From Polaromonas sp. (GTDB taxonomy: Bacteria; Pseudomonadota; Gammaproteobacteria; Burkholderiales; Burkholderiaceae_C): a stretch of 64,000 bases of DNA. Positions 1-10,396 of the stretch are shown here, in pieces. Made by a program: the position numbers and the translations under genes. Numbering within the stretch: position 1 is the first letter of the stretch; each line of letters starts with the position of its first letter. The stretch covers positions 1-64,000 of the forward strand of contig JAQGNE010000080.1 in NCBI GenBank assembly GCA_028291985.1, read 5' to 3'. The notes under the pieces were generated by a model. It was given only the letters and a program-made list of their open reading frames with translations, had not been told where the DNA came from and ran no database searches.

Positions 1-171
1 CGCGTCCGATGCGAAGCGAGCCTCCCCGCTCCCGAGCCCGCCTGCCCCGTCCTGGCTGGGCCTGCGCAAGGGGCGCAAACCCGGATCAGGGCTGCAGTTG
101 TCCGAGCCGCCGGCGAGTTCTGCAGACCCCCGGTTTTCGACCCTTTCGCAGGTCGCCCGTAGGGCCCCGGA

Positions 172-344
172 CTGCGGGTCGCCTTTTCTTGGTTTACTGT
201 CTTTTGGCGAAGCAAAGAAATGGGACTTGCCGCCGGGCAACCCCCGGCCAGCAGCCTCAAAACATCGCGCGATCAACCAATCACTACGGCCTCAAAAAAC
301 CAAGCCCGTACAGCACCGGCAAAAACGCTACGCTTTCAATAGCT
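172..344. repeat. Long intergenic repeat, copy 1 (ctgcgggtcg...gacttgccgccgg...cccccggccagcagc...aaacgctacgctttca)
   Basis: Visible similarity to 58411-58544, with blocks ctgcgggtcg, gacttgccgccgg, cccccgg(c/t)cagcagc(c/a)tcaaaa and aaacgctacgctttca(a/c)tagct in the same order. Confidence 0.7.
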
Positions 345-375
345 ATAACCCAAGGTAATACCTGGGCTACCACCC
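327..375 (+). repeat. Dispersed GCTAT-N7-ATAGC-N20-GGGCT repeat, copy 1
   Basis: gctacgctttcaatagctataacccaaggtaatacctgggctaccacc; spacing matches other copies. Confidence 0.65.
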
Positions 376-405
376 TAAAAGGTTAAAATTCCGCTAGACG
401 AACTA

Positions 406-1548
406 TCAGGTACGAATCCGCCCATCCCCCGTCAACATCGACATTTCCACAAACGTCGATGCCACATGGTTGGTAGGACTGAAATTCACCTGAAACCCGC
501 CAAAACTCTGCGCGCCCATGCTTTCCAGCCCTGCAATCAGCGTCTCACGCGTGGCCCTCGGGCCGGCCCGTCTCAGGCCATCCACCAACACCCGCGCTGC
601 AACATAGCCTTCCATGCTGGAAAAGTTGGCCTGCGCATCCTTGCCGCCGGCCTTGACGATTTCTATGAACTCGCGCGCGATGGGACGGGCCGGGTTGTAG
701 GGCGAGGGCATGACCTGGCAGACCACGACACCGGCACCGTCTTTGCCCAGCTCATCCGACAGCGCCTGCGTGCCCACAAACGACACGTTGTAGAACGTGC
801 CGCCGTAGCCTGCCTTGCGCGCCTGGCGGATGAATTCGGCGCAGGCCTTGTAGGCGCCTACCTGAACAATCGCTTCCGGCATGGCGCCGACCAGCGTCTT
901 GACGGCCTGCGCCACGTCGACGGTGTTGCGCTCCACGGTGGCTTGCGCGGTGGGTTTGAGGCCAAGCCCTGCCAGCGCCAGCGTGACACCGTCCAGGCCT
1001 GCCTTGCCGTACGCATCGTTCTGGTAGAACACGCCAAACTTCTTCAAGCCCAGCATGTGCATCTGCTTGACGATCAGTGCGGTTTCGTCGTTATAGGAAG
1101 CCCGCACATGAAAGGCATAGCGGTTGAACGGTGCGCGCAGGCCCATGGCGCCGGTAAAAGGGGCAAAGAAAGGGGTTTTTTCCTTGATCGCCAGCGGCAG
1201 GGCGGCAAGGCTGGTGGGTGTGCCGATATAGCCAAACAGCGCAAACACGTCTTCTGCCAGCAGCTTGCGTGTATTTTCGGCGCAGCGGTCGGGCTCATAG
1301 CCGTCGTCCAGCTGGCGGATCTCAATCAGTCGCTTGTTGACACCGCCCTGGGCATTGATCTGGTCAAAGTAGAGCTTTGCCCCTTGGTAAAACTGGATGC
1401 CCAGCTGGGCAGCGGGGCCGGTGAAGGCAGCCGACTGTCCCAGAATGATTTTCCCTTCGGTATCAGCGCGGGCAACATTGACGCCGGCGAGCATGGCTGC
1501 GCCGGTGGAAATAGAGAAGGTGCGGCGGTTTATGGTCATCGCTGGCAT
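406..1548 (-). CDS. ABC transporter periplasmic substrate-binding protein (branched-chain amino acid/amide type)
   Basis: 380 aa ORF; N-terminal signal-like region, GKIILGQSAAFTGPAAQLG...GAKLYFDQINAQGGVNKR typical of Peripla_BP_6. Confidence 0.9.
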   Translation of the reverse strand: MPAMTINRRTFSISTGAAMLAGVNVARADTEGKIILGQSAAFTGPAAQLGIQFYQGAKLYFDQINAQGGVNKRLIEIRQLDDGYEPDRCAENTRKLLAEDVFALFGYIGTPTSLAALPLAIKEKTPFFAPFTGAMGLRAPFNRYAFHVRASYNDETALIVKQMHMLGLKKFGVFYQNDAYGKAGLDGVTLALAGLGLKPTAQATVERNTVDVAQAVKTLVGAMPEAIVQVGAYKACAEFIRQARKAGYGGTFYNVSFVGTQALSDELGKDGAGVVVCQVMPSPYNPARPIAREFIEIVKAGGKDAQANFSSMEGYVAARVLVDGLRRAGPRATRETLIAGLESMGAQSFGGFQVNFSPTNHVASTFVEMSMLTGDGRIRT

Positions 1549-1700
1549 TTTGATCTGACAAGCTCATCATGAAGTTACATAAAAGTAACAGTTTGATTCA
1601 GCCCGCAAAAACTGATGAATAAATTGCGGAATTTTGGAGTTTGTTGATGTTCTAAAACCACGAAAGTCTTCGGGCTAACCGGTGCAGGTAGAGTCAAGCC

Positions 1701-3887
1701 ATGACCGTTTTCACCAGTTTGGACCCCCGCATGGATCCTCAGGCCACCACACCGGTACCGGTAGTTCAGCCGGTGCTTGCGGTGCGGGGTGCCTGTCCGC
1801 ATGATTGCCCTGACACCTGCGCGCTGGTCACAACGGTAGAAAACGGAGTTGCGGTGCGGGTACAGGGCAATGCCGCTCATCCGCAGACCGCCGGCGTACT
1901 GTGCGCCAAGGTGGCCCGTTATACCGAACGCACTTACCACCCCGATCGCGTGCTGCAGCCGCTGCGGCGCAGCGGCCCCAAGGGCTCGGGACAGTTTGAG
2001 CCAGTCAGCTGGGATGCGGCGCTGGCGGATATCGCCGCCCGGCTGACAAGCATCGCGGCGCGAGACCCCCAGGCCATCATGCCCTACAGCTATGCCGGCA
2101 CCATGGGTCTGGTGCAGGCCGAAAGTATGTCCGCGCGGTTTTTCAACCGGCTGGGCGCATCCTTGCTGGACCGCACCATCTGCTCTGCAGCCGGGGGCGA
2201 AGGCTTTGCGCAAACGCTGGGCGGCAAGGTCGGCATGAAGGTTGAGTTTTTTGCCGAGTCCAGGCTCATCATCATCTGGGGCAGCAACTCGATCACCAGC
2301 AACCTGCACTTCTGGCGCTATGCGCAGCAAGCCAAACGGGACGGCGCAAAACTCGTCTGCATCGACCCGCGCAAAAGCGAAACCGCTGAAAAATGCCATG
2401 AACACATCGCGCTGCTGCCAGGCACCGATGCTGCGCTGGCCTTTGCGCTGATGCATGAACTCATCGCCAATGACTGGCTGGACCATGATTACATTGCCCG
2501 CCACACGCTGGGCTGGGAAGCCTTGCGGCAACGTGCACTGGACTGGCCGCCCGAGCGCGCAGCCGACGTGTGCGGCGTGCCTGTCGAGCAGATCAGAAGC
2601 CTGGCGCGCGACTACGGGCAGTGCTTCAGCAGTGGCGAGCCAGCCGCCATACGGCTCAACTACGGCATGCAGCGCGTTCGTGGTGGCGGCAATGCCGCGC
2701 GGGCGGTGGCCTGCCTGCCGGCGCTGATCGGCGCGTGGCGGCACCGGGCCGGCGGCGTGCTGCTCAGCGCCTCGGGCATGTTCCCTGTCGACAGGCAGGC
2801 GCTTCAGCGGCCAGACCTGCTGGCGGGCCGCACGCCCCGCACCCTCAACATGAGCACGATCGGCAACGACCTGCTGGCCGATACCTCGCCTGCTTTCGGG
2901 CCGAAGGTTGAGGCGTTGATCGTCTACAACAGCAACCCGGTTGCAGTGGCGCCGGAATCAGGCAAGGTGGTTGAGGGTTTTGCCCGCGACGACCTGTTCA
3001 CTGTGGTACTGGAGCACTTTCAGACCGACACCGCCGACTATGCCGACTACATCCTGCCAGCCACCACCCAGCTGGAGCACTGGGATGTGCACTATTCATA
3101 CGGCCATACCGATGTGCTGCTGAACCGGCCTGCCGTCGCGCCGCTCGGCCAGGCGCTGCCCAACACCGGCATCTTCAGGCGCCTGGCCCGGCAGATGGGT
3201 TTTACCGACCCCTGCTTTGCTGACAGTGATGAGGCGTTGTGCCGCGCAGCTTACGGTGAGCGGGTTGACTTCAATACGCTGCTGGACAAAGGCTTTGCCA
3301 GTCTGCAGATTGCCGACGCGCCATTTGCCGATGGCGGCTTTCCAACGCCTTCGGGCAAGTGCGAGTTTTTCAGCGCCCGCCTCAAGGCCCAGGGACTGGA
3401 CGGCCTGCCCGACCATGTGCCAAATCACGAGCCCTGGGGCAGATCCGGCGCCTTTCCGCTGGCGATGATTTCCCCGCCAGCGCGCAATTTCATGAACTCG
3501 ACCTTTGTCAACGTCAAAAGCCTGCGTGACATGGAAGGTGAGCCGGTGCTGGAGCTGCATGCCGACGACGCGGCTGCACGCGGTATTGCCAGCGGCGACG
3601 TGGTCACAGTGTTCAACCTGCGCGGCGAATATGTTGTCAGGGCCGAGGTGTCGCCCCGCGCGCGCCCGGGCGTTGTCAACGGCATGGGCATCTGGTGGCG
3701 CAAGCTGAGCCTGGCAGGCGCCAACGTGAACCAGCTTACCAGCCAGCACCTGACGGACCTGGGTGCGGGGCCGGTGTTTTACGACTGCCTGGTGGAAGTC
3801 CGGCGTGCGGATACGCCAGGCACCTCGAACGCGGCATCCAGCGCGAACACCCTGCGTGCGTCTGTGCAGCTGCAACCGGTAGCGTGA
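1701..3887 (+). CDS. Molybdopterin-dependent oxidoreductase with N-terminal [4Fe-4S] motif
   Basis: 728 aa; CPHDCPDTC...VLCAKV cluster motif, WGSNSITSNLH, molybdopterin dinucleotide-binding C-terminus. Confidence 0.92.
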   Translation: MTVFTSLDPRMDPQATTPVPVVQPVLAVRGACPHDCPDTCALVTTVENGVAVRVQGNAAHPQTAGVLCAKVARYTERTYHPDRVLQPLRRSGPKGSGQFEPVSWDAALADIAARLTSIAARDPQAIMPYSYAGTMGLVQAESMSARFFNRLGASLLDRTICSAAGGEGFAQTLGGKVGMKVEFFAESRLIIIWGSNSITSNLHFWRYAQQAKRDGAKLVCIDPRKSETAEKCHEHIALLPGTDAALAFALMHELIANDWLDHDYIARHTLGWEALRQRALDWPPERAADVCGVPVEQIRSLARDYGQCFSSGEPAAIRLNYGMQRVRGGGNAARAVACLPALIGAWRHRAGGVLLSASGMFPVDRQALQRPDLLAGRTPRTLNMSTIGNDLLADTSPAFGPKVEALIVYNSNPVAVAPESGKVVEGFARDDLFTVVLEHFQTDTADYADYILPATTQLEHWDVHYSYGHTDVLLNRPAVAPLGQALPNTGIFRRLARQMGFTDPCFADSDEALCRAAYGERVDFNTLLDKGFASLQIADAPFADGGFPTPSGKCEFFSARLKAQGLDGLPDHVPNHEPWGRSGAFPLAMISPPARNFMNSTFVNVKSLRDMEGEPVLELHADDAAARGIASGDVVTVFNLRGEYVVRAEVSPRARPGVVNGMGIWWRKLSLAGANVNQLTSQHLTDLGAGPVFYDCLVEVRRADTPGTSNAASSANTLRASVQLQPVA

Positions 3888-5086
3888 AAACGCCGTTTTC
3901 CTTGCGATGGGCTGGCGTGTCCGCCGCGCTGTTCGGCGCGCTGGGCATCGCCAGCCTGGCTGGTTGTGCCGGTCCCGGTTACTACTGGCAATCGGTCAGC
4001 GGCCACCTGCACATGCTCAACCTCGCCAGGCCTGTTGATGAAGTCATGGCAGACCCGAAAACCTCTGCCAAGGTCAAGGACCGGCTGGCGCTGAGCCAGC
4101 GCATCCGCAGCTTTGCCGCGGACGAACTGAAGCTGCCCGACAACCCGAGCTACCGACGCTACGCCGACCTGCACCGCAATGCGGTCGTCTGGAACGTGGT
4201 GGCTGCACCGGCGTTTTCCCTGAAACTGAAAACCTGGTGTTTTCCGGTCACCGGCTGCGTCGGCTACCGCGGCTATTTTGACGAAAGCCAGGCGCGCCAG
4301 GAAGCCGAACGGCTGAGGGCGGATGGCCTTGAAGTCACTGTTTATGGCGTACCGGCGTACTCCACGCTTGGCTGGATGAACTGGGCCGGCGGCGACCCGC
4401 TGCTCAATACCTTCATCAACTACCCGGAAGGCGAACTGGCGCGGCTGATCTTTCACGAGCTCGCCCATCAGGTGGTGTACGCGTCGGGCGACACCATGTT
4501 CAATGAATCGTTTGCCACGGCCGTCGAGCGCCTGGGCAGCCAGCGCTGGCTCCAGTCGTCGGCCAATGCGGCTGCACGCGCCGAATACGCGGCTTTTGAC
4601 CAGCGCCGTCAGGCCTTTCGCGCGCTGGCGCTGGCCACCCGGCGCGAATTGCAGGCAATTTATGGTGTTGATGCATCAAACAGGCCTCTAGCCCAGAAGC
4701 GGTCAGGGCATACAGCTATTAAAGGCATAGCAAATGACCTATGGGACACGAACGACACCCCGGTCGCCAGGCAAAAGGCAAAAGAGGCCAAAGATGCCGC
4801 CATGCAACGCTTCAGGGACAGCTACGCAGCGCTGAAAGCCAGCTGGGGCGGTTATGCGGGTTACGACCCCTGGGTGGCGCGAGCGAACAACGCGGCCTTC
4901 GGCGCGCAGGCGACCTATGACGAGCTTGTGCCCGGTTTTGAATCCTTGTTCGCGCGTGAAGGCCACGACTGGCAGCGGTTTTATGATGCCGTCAGGCAAC
5001 TTGCAAAGCTGCCCAAGGACAAGCGCCATGATGTCTTGATGCGTGATGCCCTGATAACGAACCCAACGGAGAAACTCAATGGCTGA
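3884..5086 (+). CDS. Predicted lipoprotein aminopeptidase (COG4324-like)
   Basis: GTG start overlapping the upstream TGA; lipobox LAGC; HELAHQ zinc-binding motif followed by NESFAT. The ORF track start (3695) is too early. Confidence 0.85.
   Translation: MKTPFSLRWAGVSAALFGALGIASLAGCAGPGYYWQSVSGHLHMLNLARPVDEVMADPKTSAKVKDRLALSQRIRSFAADELKLPDNPSYRRYADLHRNAVVWNVVAAPAFSLKLKTWCFPVTGCVGYRGYFDESQARQEAERLRADGLEVTVYGVPAYSTLGWMNWAGGDPLLNTFINYPEGELARLIFHELAHQVVYASGDTMFNESFATAVERLGSQRWLQSSANAAARAEYAAFDQRRQAFRALALATRRELQAIYGVDASNRPLAQKRSGHTAIKGIANDLWDTNDTPVARQKAKEAKDAAMQRFRDSYAALKASWGGYAGYDPWVARANNAAFGAQATYDELVPGFESLFAREGHDWQRFYDAVRQLAKLPKDKRHDVLMRDALITNPTEKLNG
4684..4731 (-). repeat. Dispersed repeat copy inside the aminopeptidase CDS
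   Basis: Reverse complement gctatgcctttaatagctgtatgccctgaccgcttctgggctagaggc aligns without gaps to the 62675-62722 copy. Confidence 0.85.
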
Positions 5087-5459
5087 TATCCACATCGAGC
5101 GCCAGCATGGCATGAGCCTGGCGCAGGCACGCAAAGCGGCCTTTCAATGGGCTGAGCAGGCCGAGCAGAAGTTCGACATGGAATGCACCTACGAAGAAGG
5201 CGCTGATTGCGATGCCGTGAGCTTCAAACGCTCCGGCGTGACAGGCACGCTGACGGTGGATGCGAAAACCTTCGAGCTGCAGGCCAAGCTGGGCTTCCTG
5301 CTCGGGGCCTTCAGGGAAAAAATCGAAGGCGAGATCGTCAAGAACCTTGATGCGCTCATAGCAGGCCATCCGGCGCACAAGGCGCACAAGACAGCGGCCA
5401 AAGCGGCAGAAAAGCCGGCTGCAAAAAAAACTCCTCGAAAAAGCAAACCTGCGGCCTGA
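5079..5459 (+). CDS. Polyhydroxyalkanoic acid system family protein (PHA_gran_rgn-like)
   Basis: MADIHIERQHGMSLAQARKAAFQWAEQ... with Lys/Ala-rich tail. Confidence 0.75.
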   Translation: MADIHIERQHGMSLAQARKAAFQWAEQAEQKFDMECTYEEGADCDAVSFKRSGVTGTLTVDAKTFELQAKLGFLLGAFREKIEGEIVKNLDALIAGHPAHKAHKTAAKAAEKPAAKKTPRKSKPAA

Positions 5460-5508
5460 CAACCTTGACAGGTGGACAACCGGTTCTACCCATCACACAC
5501 TTGACCCT

Positions 5509-6840
5509 ATGACAGCATCCTCACCTGCATACCTCTGCCCGAGCGGGCCACTTTCTGGGCTGAAGGTGCTTGAGCTCGGCCAGTTGATTGCCGGGCCGTT
5601 TGCCGCCAGGACACTGGCCGACTTTGGGGCCGATGTCATCAAGATCGAACCGCCGCCAGACGCTGGCCAGCCGGGCTCCAGCGGCGGTGACCCTTTGCGC
5701 AAGTGGCGCCTGCTGAAGGACGGAACATCGGTCTGGTGGCAGGTCCAGTCGCGCAACAAGCGCTCGGTGGCGCTGGACCTCAAACAGGCCGAGGCCCAGG
5801 ACATCGTGCGGTCGCTGGCTGCCGAATCCGACGTGCTGATCGAGAACTTCCGGCCGGGCGCCATGGAGGCCTGGGGCCTGGGCCCCGAGGAGCTGATGGC
5901 CCGAAACCCGCGTCTGATCGTGCTGCGCATCAGCGGGTATGGCCAGACCGGCCCGTACCGCGACAGGCCGGGCTTCGGGGTCGTGGCCGAGGCCATGGGC
6001 GGGCTGCGCCACCTGACCGCCGAACCAGGCCGCGTGCCGGTGCGTGTCGGCGTCAGCATAGGCGACACGCTGGCGGCTCTGCATGGTGTGATCGGCGTGC
6101 TGATGGCGCTGCATCACCGCAGCAAGACGGTTACATCAGAGGTGCCGCACGGGCGCGGACAGGTGATCGACGTGGCGCTCTATGAAGCCGTCTTCAATTG
6201 CATGGAAAGCCTGCTGCCGGAATACAGCGCGTTTGGTGCCGTGCGCGGCGCAGCCGGCAGCGCCCTGCCCGGCATCGCACCCAGCAACGCTTACCTGTGC
6301 AACAGCGACAAGGCCGGCTCCACCGATAACCCCGCCGGTTCCGCGCCTGATCACGCAGGAGGCTCTTACGTGCTGATTGCCGGCAATGGCGACAGCATTT
6401 TCAAGCGGCTGATGAAAGTCATTGGCCGCGACGATCTGGCAGCCGATGCAGCGCTGGCCAACAACGCCGGGCGGGTAGCCCGGGTGCACGAAATTGATGG
6501 CGCGATCGGTGAATGGACCGCGCGCCACTCCGTGGCCGAAGTCCTGGCAGCACTCGACCGGGCGGGCGTGCCCGCAGGCCGCATCTATACCGTTGCCGAC
6601 ATTGCAGCAGACCCGCACTACCAGGCGCGCGGCATGCTGGCGCCCGTCCAGTTGCAGGACGGCAGCGCGCTGGCGGTGCCGGGCGTGGTGCCCAAGTTGT
6701 CGGCCACTCCGGGCGGCCACCGTCGCAACGCCCCCGACCTGGGCCAGGACACCGATGACGTGCTGCGCGAGCTGGGCCTGACGGCCGCGCAAATCCAGGG
6801 CCTGAAAAGCAGGGGCATCGTTGCTGGCGCAACGCCATGA
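5509..6840 (+). CDS. CaiB/BaiF-type CoA-transferase
   Basis: LSGLKVLELGQLIAGPFAARTLADFGADVIKIEPP and GYGQTGPYRDRPGF motifs. Confidence 0.93.
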   Translation: MTASSPAYLCPSGPLSGLKVLELGQLIAGPFAARTLADFGADVIKIEPPPDAGQPGSSGGDPLRKWRLLKDGTSVWWQVQSRNKRSVALDLKQAEAQDIVRSLAAESDVLIENFRPGAMEAWGLGPEELMARNPRLIVLRISGYGQTGPYRDRPGFGVVAEAMGGLRHLTAEPGRVPVRVGVSIGDTLAALHGVIGVLMALHHRSKTVTSEVPHGRGQVIDVALYEAVFNCMESLLPEYSAFGAVRGAAGSALPGIAPSNAYLCNSDKAGSTDNPAGSAPDHAGGSYVLIAGNGDSIFKRLMKVIGRDDLAADAALANNAGRVARVHEIDGAIGEWTARHSVAEVLAALDRAGVPAGRIYTVADIAADPHYQARGMLAPVQLQDGSALAVPGVVPKLSATPGGHRRNAPDLGQDTDDVLRELGLTAAQIQGLKSRGIVAGATP

Positions 6841-9800
6841 AGCGCATGAAGTTTTTATCGCCCGAATTGCTGCCGGAATCGCACCCCTTAAGCGTAAGTC
6901 TGCACTACGCCGTCGCGCTAGCAGCTGTTGCTGCTGCGGTACTGCTGCGCTGGATACTGGAGCCCTATCTGCAGGGGTTTTTACCCCTGGTCACGGTATT
7001 TGCCGCTGTGGGCCTCAGCGTCTGGTATGGCGGCTACGGCCCTGCCCTGATGGCTGCTGTGTTGGGTTACGGCTTATGTGCTTTTCTGTTCATGCGTCAG
7101 GACACCGGTGGAGGTTTAGGACAGGCGGGCAGCGCAGCAGCCCTGCTGGCTTTTGCGGCCTCCTGTATGGTCATCGTTGTGGTGGGGGAAAAAGCCCGCG
7201 CCGCGCGGTCAACCCTTCAGCGCGATGAGGCGGAGCGTGTGAAGGTGTTGAGCGAGCTGACCGCCAGTGAACACCGAAGCCGCTCCATCCTGGAGAGCAT
7301 CACTGATTCGTTTTTCTCGCTGAATCACAACTGGTGCTTCGTGTATGTCAATCCGGCAGCCGAGCAACTGCTAGGCCGTCTGGAAGCCGACCTGATTGGC
7401 AAGTCACTGTGGTGTGAATACCCGGGCACCGTTGGCAGCGATATCGAGCAGATGTATCGCCGCGTTGCAGCTGAAGGCGTTACCGGATTCGTCACTGCCT
7501 ACTACGCAGAGCACGATCGTTGGTACGAGATTCGGGCATACGCCGCAGTCGACGGTTTGTCGGTCTACTTCCGTGATGTGACTGACCAAAAGCGCCTGGA
7601 TGAGGTGTTGCGCGCGAGTGAAGAACGCCGTCGAATGGCATTCGACGCAGCAGAGCTGGGTTCGTGGAACATTGACCCTGTAACCCGCGCCCTGACATCC
7701 GACGAGCGCTTTCGAATGGTGTTTTCCGGAAGCAGCGCCGAGCTTACCTATGAGCAGGCAGTAGCAGCCCTGCATCCGGACGACGTTGAGCGCAATCTTG
7801 CTGGCATAGCTTTGGCATTGCGCCCTGAAAATCCGTTGCCCTACGCACAGGAGTACCGGGTCATTCATCCGGATGGGAACCTGCGCTGGGTGCTTGCCAA
7901 GGGCCGGGCAAGCTTCAGCGGCGAAGGCGTTAAACGTCAGCTCATCAGCTTTGATGGAACCGTGGCAGACATTACCGATCGTAAGCAGGCCCAGGAAAAG
8001 TTGAGGCTGAGCGAGGAACGCTTTCGGGCGCTGTTCGATTCGATGGACGAGGGGTTTTGCGTCATCGATGTGATTTTCGATGTGTCCGGGCATCCTGTGG
8101 ACTACCGCTTTCTGGAAATGAACCCTGCCTTCGAACGGCACACCGGCCTGACAAACGCCGTCGGCAAGACGATTCGCGGGCTCGCGCCAGACATGGACGA
8201 TTTCTGGTTTGAAGCTTACGGGCGTGTTGTGACCACCGGTGAGCCCACCCGCTTCGTCCACGAGGCGCCAGCCCTGGGCAGCCGCTGGTTCGATGTTTAC
8301 GCCTTTGGCCTGGGCCACGGCAAGGAACGCAAGGTAGCCGTTCTCTTCAAAGACATCACTGCCCGCAAGCATGCCGAAGACCAGGCGCGGCAGGCTGACG
8401 AGCAGCTGCGCGCGCTGGCTGACAACATGCCGCAGCTGGCGTGGATCACCGAAGCCGGCAGCAACGGCGAGGTCCATTGGTTCAACAAAAGCTGGCTGGC
8501 GTACACCGGCGTATCGGTGGACGACATGAAAGGCGACGGCTGGCGCCAGGTGCACCATCCCGATCACGCTGACCGCGTGGCGCGAAAGTTCGCCTATCAC
8601 GTCAGGAACGGGCTGGAGTGGGAGGACACGTTTCCCCTGCGCTCGCGTGATGGAAGCTACCGCTGGTTTTTGTCGCGCATGAACGTGATCCGGGGCGAAG
8701 GCGGAAAAGTGGCGCGGATCTTTGGCACCGGCACCGACATCACCGAGCAACGCGAAATGGCCGAGCAGTTGAGGCGCCAGGCCGATGCGCTGATCAAGGA
8801 GGACCGCCGCAAGGACGAGTTCTTGGCGACGCTGGCGCATGAGCTCAGGAACCCGCTGGCGCCTATCCGCAATTCGCTGCAGATCGTGCGCATGAAAGCC
8901 CATGACACCGCAACTGTGGAGCAGGCAGCGCGTGTCATGCATCGCCAGCTTTCGCAGATGACCCGGCTGGTAGACGACCTGCTGGACGTCAGCCGCATCA
9001 GTGGCGGCAAAGTGACGCTGCGAAAGGAAAAGATAGAACTGGCAGACGTGATCCGCAGCGCAGTCGAGGCGACCCGACCGCTCTTTGAGGCAAGCGGCGT
9101 ACTGCTGGAGGTGTCGCTGCCCGCCTGTCCCATCTGGCTGGACGCCGACCTGACGCGCATGGCCCAGGTGTTCACCAACCTGCTGAACAACGCTGCCAAA
9201 TTTACCGACAGCGGCGGCCAGGCCAGCCTGACGGCCCGGCTGGAACAGGGCAATGTGCGCGTTAGCGTCAAGGACAGTGGCGTGGGCATCGCCGACCACC
9301 AGATGGAAGGAATTTTCGAAATCTTTGTACAGGGCAACACCGCGCTGGAGCGCTCCCATAGCGGCCTGGGCGTGGGATTGGCCTTGGTGCGGCGGTTCGT
9401 CGAGCTGCATTTGGGCCGGGTCGACGTGCACAGCGACGGCCCTGAAAAAGGCAGTGAATTCACCGTCACCCTGCCAGTGCTGCAGGGCGATAAAGCACCC
9501 GCTTTACCGCGCGTGGAAGTTGTGGCGGAAGCTCCCAAGGCGTTGCGCATTCTGGTGGTGGACGATAACCAGGATGCCGCCAACAGCCTGGCGATGATGC
9601 TGGAGTTGATGGAACATGAAACGCGTACGGTTCACGACGGTTTTGCCGCCCTGGAGTCGGCAGCGTCCTGGCTGCCAGACCTGATCCTGCTAGACATCGG
9701 CATGCCGGGCATGAATGGATACGAGGTGGCGCGCCGCATCCGGCGCCAGCCGTGGGGCGAACGCATGACGCTGTTTGCCTTGACCGGCTGGGGCCAGGAA

Positions 9801-9914
9801 GACGACCGGCGCAAGTCAAAGGAGGCCGGCTTTGACCGGCATCTGGTCAAGCCGGTCGACCCTGCGGAGCTGGAGAAATTGTTAGCCGCGCAGACGGTTA
9901 GCGCTATCGAATAG
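6837..9914 (+). CDS. PAS-domain hybrid sensor histidine kinase/response regulator
   Basis: 1025 aa; N-terminal TM segments (KdpD DUF4118-like), several PAS repeats, H-box LAHELRNPLAPIR, HATPase, C-terminal receiver; ATGA overlap with upstream CDS. Confidence 0.93.
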   Translation: MKRMKFLSPELLPESHPLSVSLHYAVALAAVAAAVLLRWILEPYLQGFLPLVTVFAAVGLSVWYGGYGPALMAAVLGYGLCAFLFMRQDTGGGLGQAGSAAALLAFAASCMVIVVVGEKARAARSTLQRDEAERVKVLSELTASEHRSRSILESITDSFFSLNHNWCFVYVNPAAEQLLGRLEADLIGKSLWCEYPGTVGSDIEQMYRRVAAEGVTGFVTAYYAEHDRWYEIRAYAAVDGLSVYFRDVTDQKRLDEVLRASEERRRMAFDAAELGSWNIDPVTRALTSDERFRMVFSGSSAELTYEQAVAALHPDDVERNLAGIALALRPENPLPYAQEYRVIHPDGNLRWVLAKGRASFSGEGVKRQLISFDGTVADITDRKQAQEKLRLSEERFRALFDSMDEGFCVIDVIFDVSGHPVDYRFLEMNPAFERHTGLTNAVGKTIRGLAPDMDDFWFEAYGRVVTTGEPTRFVHEAPALGSRWFDVYAFGLGHGKERKVAVLFKDITARKHAEDQARQADEQLRALADNMPQLAWITEAGSNGEVHWFNKSWLAYTGVSVDDMKGDGWRQVHHPDHADRVARKFAYHVRNGLEWEDTFPLRSRDGSYRWFLSRMNVIRGEGGKVARIFGTGTDITEQREMAEQLRRQADALIKEDRRKDEFLATLAHELRNPLAPIRNSLQIVRMKAHDTATVEQAARVMHRQLSQMTRLVDDLLDVSRISGGKVTLRKEKIELADVIRSAVEATRPLFEASGVLLEVSLPACPIWLDADLTRMAQVFTNLLNNAAKFTDSGGQASLTARLEQGNVRVSVKDSGVGIADHQMEGIFEIFVQGNTALERSHSGLGVGLALVRRFVELHLGRVDVHSDGPEKGSEFTVTLPVLQGDKAPALPRVEVVAEAPKALRILVVDDNQDAANSLAMMLELMEHETRTVHDGFAALESAASWLPDLILLDIGMPGMNGYEVARRIRRQPWGERMTLFALTGWGQEDDRRKSKEAGFDRHLVKPVDPAELEKLLAAQTVSAIE

Positions 9915-9950
9915 ATAGCTACAAACCCATACCATACCTGGGCTGTAGGC
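9903..9950 (+). repeat. Dispersed repeat copy overlapping the 3' end of the hybrid kinase CDS
   Basis: gctatcgaatagatagctacaaacccataccatacctgggctgtaggc. Confidence 0.85.
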
Positions 9951-9994
9951 TTATTTTATTCAAAACCGTGCTCGGCCGGCACAAAAGTGCAGGT

Positions 9995-10249
9995 TCAGCC
10001 GAGCTCTGCAATCAGGTCGATGTACTGCTGCTTGGCGGCATCCTGCGAGGTGCCTTTGAGCTGATTCCAGGCATCCCATTTGGCACGCGCCACCATGTCG
10101 CCAAAGCCAGGCTTCTTTTCGGTGTTGTCGCCCGCGCTGCCCTGTTTGTAGAGCGCATAAATCTTCAGCAGCGTTGCGTTGTCAGGCCGCTCGCTCAGGT
10201 TTTTCGAGTCGGCCATGGCTTTGTCAAAGGCAGCTTGCAAGTCAGACAT
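9995..10249 (-). CDS. Acyl-CoA-binding protein (ACBP)
   Basis: LQAAFDKAMADSKNLSERPDNATLLKIYALYKQGSAGDNTEKKPGFGDMVARAKWDAWNQLKG. Confidence 0.93.
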   Translation of the reverse strand: MSDLQAAFDKAMADSKNLSERPDNATLLKIYALYKQGSAGDNTEKKPGFGDMVARAKWDAWNQLKGTSQDAAKQQYIDLIAELG

Positions 10250-10396
10250 GAAGAGGGCTCCGTAGTAGATAAAACAGGTTTAGAACAGCAGCACCAATGA
10301 TGCGCTGGGGGTAACTGCCCGGTATCTTAGCCATGCTGTTGGCGTGAGAATAGTGGGCTCACCCCATCCCGGGCTGATTTGTTGAGGGAAGACTTC

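Noticed and set aside
466-1572. 368 aa plus-strand ORF
   Set aside because: Mirror of the substrate-binding protein gene on the minus strand; compositional artefact of high GC
1575-2744. 389 aa minus-strand ORF
   Set aside because: Antisense to the molybdopterin oxidoreductase, which has clear motifs
7404-9431. 675 aa minus-strand ORF
   Set aside because: Antisense shadow of the hybrid kinase; no recognisable domain
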